In this document: positions 1-5,333 of the stretch, one piece after another | How positions within the stretch are numbered: the stretch's first letter is position 1 | Layout of the letters: each line of letters begins with the position of its first letter | Source of the DNA: JAJRXG01 sp038523965 | GTDB taxonomy: Bacteria; Bacteroidota; Bacteroidia; Chitinophagales; Saprospiraceae | Length of the DNA: 5,333 nucleotides | NCBI GenBank assembly: GCA_038523965.1 | Contig: JBCBIX010000143.1 | Location: 1-5,333, forward strand | Direction: 5' to 3' | The notes under the pieces: model-generated | Told to the model about the DNA's origin: nothing | Databases searched by the model: none | Seen by the model: the letters and a program-made list of their open reading frames with translations, nothing else | Made by a program: the position numbers and the translations under genes

Positions 1-210
<210 letters not shown>

Positions 211-330
211 AAATTCTTATGACGTTTGATCGTCGTGTTCTATTTAGTAACCCGACCTCATTCAAAAATGAATATTACGCTTTACCTATTTCTTATTGTG
301 TCAAATAACTTTCCACTTTTTCAAATGGGA
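211..330 (-). other. rRNA operon leader (external transcribed spacer upstream of 16S)
   Basis: This is the ~120-nt AT-rich stretch between the predicted transcription start (about 326-330, a few bases downstream of the TATCTTTG element) and the 16S 5' end. It has no credible coding content. It contains a boxA-like motif (298-310) and an 8-mer at 231-224 (GATCAAAC) perfectly complementary to the 16S 5' end. The 16S processing stem cannot be evaluated because the 3' flank of 16S is outside the window. The start-site position is inferred from promoter spacing. Confidence 0.7.
298..310 (-). promoter_or_regulatory. boxA-like antitermination motif in the rRNA leader
   Basis: The minus strand reads AGTTATTTGACAC. 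Compared with the bacterial rRNA boxA core (GTTCTTTGAAAA-like), 9 of 12 positions agree, and it resembles the GTTCTTTGACA-type string I recall from Bacteroidota rRNA leaders. boxA recruits NusB/S10 to the elongating polymerase and prevents premature termination in untranslated rRNA. Its position, ~20-30 nt after the predicted start and ~90 nt before 16S, is appropriate. The match is imperfect, so this remains a candidate. Confidence 0.45.
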
Positions 331-333
331 TCG

Positions 334-366
334 CAAAGATACATGCACACAGAACATATGTGCAAG
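334..366 (-). promoter_or_regulatory. rRNA operon promoter (Bacteroidota -33/-7 type)
   Basis: The minus strand carries TATCTTTG at 341-334, an exact match to the Bacteroidota primary-sigma -7 consensus TAnnTTTG. Upstream, CTTG at 366-363 matches three of four bases of the -33 TTTG element, with a 21-nt spacer. The pair sits ~125 bp before the 16S 5' end and faces it, as expected for an rrn promoter. An A8 tract directly upstream (377-384) adds support. No competing site with both elements was found between here and crtB. Confidence 0.75.
344..364. repeat. Inverted repeat TGCACA-N9-TGTGCA in the rRNA promoter spacer
   Basis: TGCACA at 344-349 and TGTGCA at 359-364 are perfect reverse complements separated by nine bases, a 21-bp dyad. 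It fills almost all the space between the -33 and -7 elements. Geometry and placement are those of an operator for a dimeric regulator, but six-base arms occur readily by chance and no regulator is identified. Confidence 0.35.
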
Positions 367-376
367 CCTTCAGCTG

Positions 377-384
377 TTTTTTTT
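377..384 (-). promoter_or_regulatory. A-tract, UP-element-like, upstream of the rRNA promoter
   Basis: Eight consecutive A residues on the minus strand (T8 on the plus strand) lie about 11 nt upstream of the CTTG element, roughly -49 to -56 from the predicted start. A-tracts at this distance are contacted by the RNA polymerase alpha C-terminal domain and boost rRNA promoters in well-studied bacteria. The role here is inferred from position. Confidence 0.5.
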
Positions 385-513
385 CGAATCAAGTTACTGA
401 GCATGAATACATTTCAATAAATATGGCCATCAACGCCACAAAATCTACTCTAAATTGTTTTTTAGTTGAGCTCATGCATATTCTTAAGAGGGCTGAAGAA
501 GGAGGCTACACTA
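385..513. other. Intergenic DNA between crtB stop and the rRNA promoter, no gene seen
   Basis: This AT-rich stretch separates the crtB stop codon from the rRNA promoter region. I see no coding sequence and no hairpin followed by a T-run on the minus strand, hence no recognisable intrinsic terminator for crtB. Only small palindromes are present: TGAGCTCA at 467-474, ATGGCCAT at 423-430 and a CTAAA/TTTAG dyad at 450-465. None has the form of a known site. Confidence 0.5.
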
Positions 514-1350
514 TTAGATCGCCCGCAATTGATATTTCAAAGTGCTGGTTCCAAGCAATATTATTTTGCGAACATCACGCACTCTAATCCTTTGTTCTCT
601 GACCTGCATTGCAGAACATTTCTTAATCTTCTTCAGAAGCTTTAGATAATAGTTATATGCCAAATAAACTCCCAACCTGGCTCCTGATGGCAATTCTCGG
701 ATAGAGACCAACGCATCATCGAACTCTTGTTGGATTTCTGATTCGATCTGGCGCTTCTGAGAACAGTCGAAGGTTCTGTACTGGACATCTGGGAAATAGA
801 CCCGTCCCCGATCTTCGTGATCACTCTTTATATCCCTGAGAAAGTTGATCTTCTGAAATGCCGAACCAAGCTTCATCGCCCCATCCTTAAGCTTGTCATA
901 TTGCGCTTGATCGCCGTCCACAAATACTCTAAGACACATTAGACCAACAACCTCGGCCGATCCATAGATATATGTTTCGTACTGGGAGCGATCGAAGTAA
1001 GACTTATCTAAGTCCATCTCCATGCTATTAAGAAAGGCGTCAATCAGCTCACCTTCAATTCTGTACCGACGAACTGTCTCCTGGAAAGAGTGCAAGATTG
1101 GATTGAGACTGATACCTCGCTCGATTGCTCTGAACGTGTCTTCACGAAACTCCTTGATTAAGGTGGGCTTATCATGATCATGAAATGTATCAACGATCTC
1201 ATCAGCGAAACGCACGAAACCGTAGATATTATAGATAGGCTCCCGAAGTTGAGGAGCAAACATTTTGATACCTAAAGAAAAGGACGTGCTATAGTTGTTT
1301 GTCACTAACTGACTACACTGGCGGCATGAAAGATTATAGAGGTCTATCAT
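514..1350 (-). CDS. crtB: Phytoene synthase CrtB (squalene/phytoene synthase family)
   Basis: This 278-residue protein condenses two geranylgeranyl diphosphate molecules head-to-head, via prephytoene diphosphate, to 15-cis-phytoene, the first committed carotenoid step, at the cytoplasmic face of the membrane. Both Asp-rich motifs that hold Mg2+-diphosphate are present: D50-E-I-V-D54 within YGFVRFADEIVD and D173-I-K-S-D177 within NFLRDIKSD, followed by GRVYFP (182-187). NNYSTSF at 18-24 and YGSAEVVG at 129-136 are also family signatures. The length suits a full bacterial CrtB. Translation starts at the ATG 18 nt after the crtI stop, with no Shine-Dalgarno sequence; another ATG 5 nt upstream is in a frame closed at once. 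The gene follows crtI in one transcription unit. Squalene synthase homologues share the fold, but the crtI neighbour favours phytoene synthase. Confidence 0.95.
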   Translation of the reverse strand: MIDLYNLSCRQCSQLVTNNYSTSFSLGIKMFAPQLREPIYNIYGFVRFADEIVDTFHDHDKPTLIKEFREDTFRAIERGISLNPILHSFQETVRRYRIEGELIDAFLNSMEMDLDKSYFDRSQYETYIYGSAEVVGLMCLRVFVDGDQAQYDKLKDGAMKLGSAFQKINFLRDIKSDHEDRGRVYFPDVQYRTFDCSQKRQIESEIQQEFDDALVSIRELPSGARLGVYLAYNYYLKLLKKIKKCSAMQVREQRIRVRDVRKIILLGTSTLKYQLRAI

Positions 1351-1368
1351 ATCATGAGATGTAAAGAG

Positions 1369-2841
1369 TTAGATGCGCGATGAAATATATCTTGCTGCCA
1401 CCTCTCCGGAAATCAGAGATGGAGGAACACCTGGTCCTGGAGTAGTGAGTTGACCTGCATTTAGTAGGTTATCCAGCTTTGAACTCTTAAGTTTTGGTTT
1501 CAAGAAGGCCGTTTGCATTAGTGTATTTGCCAAACCATAAGCATTGCCTTTAAAGGAATTGTAGTCCAGCTGGAAGTCAGTCAGACAATATGATCGCTTA
1601 TACTTTACATGATGTCTAAGATCCAAACCAACCTTAAGTAGTAAGCGATCACATACAAGGTTATAGATCGTATCGTGTTGTTTTGTGTTGTCCTCCAATC
1701 CTGCTGCTATAGGTACCAAGATAAATACATTCTCATGTCCTTCAGGAGCTACTGTTAGGTCTGTTTTAGATGGACAGCATACATAGAAAAGTGGTTCATC
1801 GGGCCACTGGGGATTATCATATATCTGTGCTGCATGTTTCTTAAAATTCGTGTCAAAAAAAAGATTGTGATGCAGCAAGCCCTCTACCTTCCTATCTAAG
1901 CCAAGGTAGAAAAGCAGAGAAGATGGCGCCATTACACGACTACTCCAGTATCTATCCGTGTAATTACGTTTTGCCCGCGGAAGCAAAACTGTTTCAGTGT
2001 GATGATAATCTGCTGAGGAAATGTAATGATCTGCTTCATATGCCTTTTGAGTTGTCTCTACATGAGTAACTTTTCTACCCTTGATCGATAGTTTTTGCAC
2101 TTCCTCGCCGAGTCGAAACTTCACACCAAGTTCAGAAGCAATTCTCCCCATTGCCTTCGGAATTTCGGCCATTCCTCCCATCGGGTACCATGTTCCAAGT
2201 TTGATATCGGCATAGTTCATGAGGCTGTATAATGCTGGAGTCTTCTCTGGCTTTGCACCTAAGAAGAGCACTGGAAACTCAAGAAGTTCACGAAGTTTAG
2301 GATGCTTGAATTTCGAAGAAATTTCGTCAGAGATCGAGGAAAACATGTTCATCTTGAAGAAGCTCTTCATAACCCTCCACTCCATAAATTCAAGTATAGA
2401 TAAAGAAGGTTTCTGGACAAATTCGCCCAATCCTACGTCATACTTGTACTTGGCATCTGCTAAGAATCGATCCAGCTGCTTAGCCGAATTGGGCTCGAGT
2501 GCCTCGAAAAAGCCTCGCAATTCTTCATAAGAGGCAGGAATCTCCATGGCCTCACCGTCCTGAAAAAAGACTTGATATGAGGGATCGAGACGTTTTAGTT
2601 GATAAAAGTCAGAGGTCTTGTATCCAAAATGCGAATAGAAGCGATCAAAGACATCTGGCATCCAATACCAACTGGGTCCCATATCAAAAGTGAATCCTTC
2701 CGCCGCAAATGACCTACACCTGCCGCCAATAGTGTCATTCTTTTCAATAACAGTGACATCAAATCCGTCCTTGGCGAGATAGCAAGCTGCCGATAATCCA
2801 GCAAAACCTGCTCCTATAACTATAACCCTCTTTTGAACCAT
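1369..2841 (-). CDS. crtI: Phytoene desaturase CrtI (FAD-dependent)
   Basis: This 490-residue flavoprotein introduces double bases into phytoene, most likely giving neurosporene or lycopene. The N-terminus is a Rossmann FAD-binding fold: VIVIGAGFAGLSAACYLA with G10, G12 and G15, acidic E33 at the end of strand 2 (TVIEKN) for the ribose, then GGRC at 39-42. FDMGPSW (52-58), TPALYSLMNY (201-210) and YPMGG (219-223) are typical of bacterial CrtI. The C-terminal FAD/substrate signature is NAGQLTTPGPGVPPSLISGE (461-480), in the TxPGPGxPPSxxSG style of Bacteroidota enzymes. No signal peptide or membrane helix is evident; the family binds membranes peripherally. The ATG is the only sensible start, as nearby upstream ATGs are out of frame. 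It has no Shine-Dalgarno sequence. The number of desaturation steps cannot be read from sequence, and a CrtD-like role is possible but less likely beside crtB. Confidence 0.94.
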   Translation of the reverse strand: MVQKRVIVIGAGFAGLSAACYLAKDGFDVTVIEKNDTIGGRCRSFAAEGFTFDMGPSWYWMPDVFDRFYSHFGYKTSDFYQLKRLDPSYQVFFQDGEAMEIPASYEELRGFFEALEPNSAKQLDRFLADAKYKYDVGLGEFVQKPSLSILEFMEWRVMKSFFKMNMFSSISDEISSKFKHPKLRELLEFPVLFLGAKPEKTPALYSLMNYADIKLGTWYPMGGMAEIPKAMGRIASELGVKFRLGEEVQKLSIKGRKVTHVETTQKAYEADHYISSADYHHTETVLLPRAKRNYTDRYWSSRVMAPSSLLFYLGLDRKVEGLLHHNLFFDTNFKKHAAQIYDNPQWPDEPLFYVCCPSKTDLTVAPEGHENVFILVPIAAGLEDNTKQHDTIYNLVCDRLLLKVGLDLRHHVKYKRSYCLTDFQLDYNSFKGNAYGLANTLMQTAFLKPKLKSSKLDNLLNAGQLTTPGPGVPPSLISGEVAARYISSRI

Positions 2842-2886
2842 ACTGTCATGTCTGTCGAAGATGATGCCATGCGGCGATAATAAATC

Positions 2887-2920
2887 AAAAAAGCCCCGGC
2901 AATGTTGTTGCCGAGGCTTT
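2887..2920 (-). terminator. Rho-independent terminator of rpsA
   Basis: On the minus strand AAAGCCTCGGCAA (2920-2908) pairs with TTGCCGGGGCTTT (2902-2890) over 13 bp, including one T-G wobble, around a five-base loop CAACA. A run of six T residues (2892-2887) overlaps the end of the stem. It begins 22 nt after the rpsA stop codon. The plus-strand version lacks a comparable T tail (CTTTGTCC), so it acts mainly for rpsA and separates it from crtI. Confidence 0.92.
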
Positions 2921-2942
2921 GTCCTTTTACGCCCAACGGGGA

Positions 2943-5333
2943 CTACTTACGTCCACCATCGAGTTCATCCTGTAGCTTTTTTAACGCATCCCACTCGCCT
3001 GTTGCCGCAAGCTCTGACTGCTGTGGCCAAGTTGTAGGATCATGCATTTTATATCTGCTCCCTGCATTCTCAAGGATCAGCTTAAGATCAGAAATATCAG
3101 TACCTGCCAATTTGCTAAACGTTGTAATGCCAGCTTCATTCAGTTTCTCCGCAATCTTCGGCCCTATTCCTTCGATCTTCTTTAGATCATCTGGCTTGAC
3201 ATTATCTACCTCCAGAGTAGATTCATCTTTGCTGGCTTCTGGAGTTGTTTGAGCTTGTTCATCAGTAGAACACTTACCTGTTGGGACGGTTGTTTCTGTT
3301 GGTTCTTCTCCATCTCTATCAACAATCTCAGTTTCGCTTTTTTCCACTTGAGTAGCAGTGGAAATTGTCTCTGGTGTCTCTGACTCCACTGTCGTATCAG
3401 TCGGGGAACTGGCAACGTCTACCCCAGCATCATCAGCTTTTTTCTTCGCCTCTGCTTTTTCTTGTTTCTCTTTTTCCTTGGCATCTAATTGCTCCTTAGC
3501 AGCCTGGGTGAATTGAGATTTTAGTTGCGAGAAGGCATCCAGCTCTCCCAATGTCGTTCTTTCGACTTTGGAGGATGTTTTCTTGATTGTCTCTCTGACT
3601 CTCTTCACCTCTTCGCCTCGTGCACGACGGACTTCATCATCTGCCTTGCGTTTGACATCATCGAGGTAACGAGAATGAGAAACTACGATACGCTTATCGT
3701 CACGATTGAACTCGATCACTTTTACTGTTAGCTTCTCGTCCACCTCCGCAGAAGTACCATCTTCTTTTTTGATGTGACGGATTGGTGCATAGGCTTCGAG
3801 GCCATAGGGCAACTGTACAATCGCTCCGCGATCATCCTTCTTAATTAGAGTCACATCGTGATATGAACCGACAGGGAAGACATTTTCGAATGTATCCCAA
3901 GGGTTCTCTTCCAACTGCTTATGTCCTAATGACAGCTTGCGATCATCAAGATCGATATCCAAAATCGTAACCTCTATGTCGTTACCCACCTTCGTATACT
4001 CAGACGGATGGTTGAATCTCTTCGTCCAGGATAAATCTGAGATATGGATCATACCTCCAATACCCTGCTCCAACTCGACAAACACACCATAAGGAGTGAG
4101 GTTCTTGACCTCTCCTTTGTGCTGACTGTCCACTGGGAACTTTTGCGTAATGGTTGACCATGGATCTTCGCTTAGTTGCTTTATACTGAGGGACATCTTA
4201 CGCTCCTCGCGGTCGATGGTGACTACTTTTGCAGCACACTCTGTACCGAGCTCGAAGTACTCACGAGCATTCACTGGCTGGGTACTCCAGTTGACCTCAG
4301 AAACGTGAATCAGACCTTCAACTCCTGGTATAATCTCTAAGAAAGCACCGTAATCCTCGATGTTCACAATCTGACCCTTAACCTCTGTTCCTTCAGTTAT
4401 CTCCGCAGCAAGGACATCCCATGGATGTGGCTGCAACTGCTTTAGACCAAGAGAAATTCGACGCTTGTTTTCGTCGAAATCAAGCACTACAACATTGAGC
4501 TTCTGATTAAGCTCAAGCTCTTCATTAGGATGGCTGATCCGTCCCCACGAAATGTCTGTGATATACAGCAGTCCATCTACACCACCCAGATCCATAAAGG
4601 CTCCAAAGTCTGTGATATTCTTCACTGTACCCTCAAGAACCTGACCCTTCTCAAGGCTACCTATGATCGCCTCACGCTGCTCAGCGAGATCCGATTCGAT
4701 TAGCGCTTTGTGAGAAACAACGGCATTCTTGATGGCTTCATTGATCTTAACGACCTTAAACTCCATGGTCTTACCGACATATGCATCATAGTCTATGATA
4801 GGTTTAATGTCGATCTGCGATCCCGGTAAGAACGTCTCAAGACCATTACAATCGGCGATAAGTCCACCTTTAGTCTTACTGACAATTTGGCCTTTGATGA
4901 TCGTACCGTTTTCGTAGGAATCCACGATATCCTGCCATGCGGTGATGAGCTTGGCCTTACGACGTGACAAAACTAATTGACCACGTTCATCTTCGATCCG
5001 TTCGACATATACATCGACGAGATCACCAACTGCAAGATCAGGTGTATCTCTGAACTCTGACGACGACACTAAACCATCACTTTTGTATTGAATATCCAAC
5101 ACGATATCGCCTCCACTAAATGAGGTAACCTTTCCCTTGACTACTGTTCCTTCTCCAAGTGATGAGAGGGACTGCTCGTAGTCGTTTAGATACTTCTGGA
5201 TTTCTTCATCACTGTATACGGCGATGCTCTTCTTCCCTTGACTCCAATCGAAATCATCATGAGGTGATTCTGGTATTGGTTCTGGTGCTTGCGTAGCCGG
5301 TTCAGCAACCATGACGCTCGTATCAGTGGTGGT
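2943..5333 (-). CDS. rpsA: 30S ribosomal protein S1 with C-terminal helix-hairpin-helix extension (5' end probably outside window)
   Basis: S1 binds mRNA on the 30S subunit and helps initiation on structured or weakly marked messages. Numbering from the first ATG in the window (5312), six S1/OB repeats lie at about 53-118, 136-203, 222-291, 307-380, 394-467 and 480-548; repeats 3-5 show the canonical DFGAF/DYGAF/PYGVF and GLIHVSE/GMIHISD cores. A charged, probably coiled or disordered linker (about 550-704; K/E/R-rich, then T/E/S-rich) leads to a helix-hairpin-helix module: KKIEGIGPKIAEKLNEAGI (711-729), then a conserved-looking MHDPTTWPQQ...ALKKLQDELDGGRK end. At 789+ residues it is longer than a plain six-repeat S1 (~560-650). 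The frame stays open to the window edge (codons T-T-T-D-T-S-V before the ATG) and that ATG has no Shine-Dalgarno sequence, so the true start may lie upstream. It ends with TAG and a strong terminator. Confidence 0.95.
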   Translation of the reverse strand, partial: TTTDTSVMVAEPATQAPEPIPESPHDDFDWSQGKKSIAVYSDEEIQKYLNDYEQSLSSLGEGTVVKGKVTSFSGGDIVLDIQYKSDGLVSSSEFRDTPDLAVGDLVDVYVERIEDERGQLVLSRRKAKLITAWQDIVDSYENGTIIKGQIVSKTKGGLIADCNGLETFLPGSQIDIKPIIDYDAYVGKTMEFKVVKINEAIKNAVVSHKALIESDLAEQREAIIGSLEKGQVLEGTVKNITDFGAFMDLGGVDGLLYITDISWGRISHPNEELELNQKLNVVVLDFDENKRRISLGLKQLQPHPWDVLAAEITEGTEVKGQIVNIEDYGAFLEIIPGVEGLIHVSEVNWSTQPVNAREYFELGTECAAKVVTIDREERKMSLSIKQLSEDPWSTITQKFPVDSQHKGEVKNLTPYGVFVELEQGIGGMIHISDLSWTKRFNHPSEYTKVGNDIEVTILDIDLDDRKLSLGHKQLEENPWDTFENVFPVGSYHDVTLIKKDDRGAIVQLPYGLEAYAPIRHIKKEDGTSAEVDEKLTVKVIEFNRDDKRIVVSHSRYLDDVKRKADDEVRRARGEEVKRVRETIKKTSSKVERTTLGELDAFSQLKSQFTQAAKEQLDAKEKEKQEKAEAKKKADDAGVDVASSPTDTTVESETPETISTATQVEKSETEIVDRDGEEPTETTVPTGKCSTDEQAQTTPEASKDESTLEVDNVKPDDLKKIEGIGPKIAEKLNEAGITTFSKLAGTDISDLKLILENAGSRYKMHDPTTWPQQSELAATGEWDALKKLQDELDGGRK

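Noticed and set aside
263..270. CATTTTTG on the minus strand as a second -7 element in the leader
   Set aside because: It matches five of six consensus bases, but the nearest upstream TTTG (305-302) is 31 nt away, too far.
367..384. AGCCTTCAGCT followed by T8 on the plus strand as a terminator
   Set aside because: The possible stem is only three base pairs and no plus-strand gene is present to terminate; the T8/A8 tract is better explained as an upstream element of the rRNA promoter.
439..447. TAGATTTTG on the minus strand as a second rRNA promoter
   Set aside because: The -7 spacing is one base too long (TAnnnTTTG) and no TTTG-like -33 element lies ~20 nt upstream.
467..474. Palindrome TGAGCTCA downstream of crtB
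   Set aside because: An isolated 8-bp palindrome is common by chance; it is followed by A residues rather than T on the minus strand, so it is not a terminator.
226..587. Two short plus-strand open frames (226-420 and 360-587)
   Set aside because: They lie antisense across the rRNA leader, promoter and crtB 3' end, have no recognisable domain and no upstream signals; chance frames in AT-rich DNA.
642..824. Short minus-strand open frame inside crtB
   Set aside because: Out-of-frame shadow of crtB, whose own frame is intact and has all family motifs.
2219..2804. Several short frames overlapping crtI on both strands
   Set aside because: Shadows of an intact, well-recognised crtI; no independent start signals or domains.
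2902..3731. Plus- and minus-strand short frames overlapping the rpsA 3' region
   Set aside because: The low-complexity linker of S1 creates long stop-free shadows; one begins inside the terminator hairpin. No evidence of separate genes.

Overview
The window looks like chromosomal DNA from a member of the Bacteroidota. Three things point there: the first ~210 bases are the 5' end of a 16S rRNA gene (minus strand) whose start reads like Bacteroidota 16S (GATGAACGCTAGCGG just after the universal AGAGTTTGATCCTGGCTCAG site); the rRNA promoter has a perfect Bacteroidota -7 element (TATCTTTG, consensus TAnnTTTG); and neither internal gene start has a Shine-Dalgarno sequence. Protein style (S1 with DFDW-type N-terminus and helix-hairpin-helix tail, Bacteroidota-type CrtI and CrtB) agrees. 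A placement near Saprospiria/Chitinophagia is only a guess.

Everything is on the minus strand, so transcription runs from high to low coordinates. First comes rpsA (ribosomal protein S1, 2943-5333, reading frame open at the right edge), with six S1 repeats, a long charged linker and a C-terminal helix-hairpin-helix module. A strong intrinsic terminator (2887-2920) follows. Then come two carotenoid genes, crtI (phytoene desaturase, 1369-2841) and crtB (phytoene synthase, 514-1350), 18 nt apart and surely co-transcribed. After crtB lies a 303-bp intergenic region holding the rRNA operon control region: A8 tract (UP-like, 377-384), -33/-7 promoter (334-366), ~120-nt leader with a boxA-like antitermination motif (298-310), then the 16S gene, cut by the left edge.

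CrtB condenses two geranylgeranyl diphosphates to phytoene and CrtI desaturates it to coloured polyenes (neurosporene/lycopene level), so the pair supplies the backbone for a membrane carotenoid. Cyclases, hydroxylases and ketolases are not in this window. The flanking loci (rpsA and rrn) are translation genes with no obvious functional link to carotenoids.

I see no mobile element, CRISPR, tRNA or novel defence-like system. The points most worth a second look are the helix-hairpin-helix extension of S1, an 8-nt perfect complementarity between the rRNA leader and the 16S 5' end, a dyad in the rRNA promoter spacer, and the lack of a recognisable terminator between crtB and the rRNA promoter.
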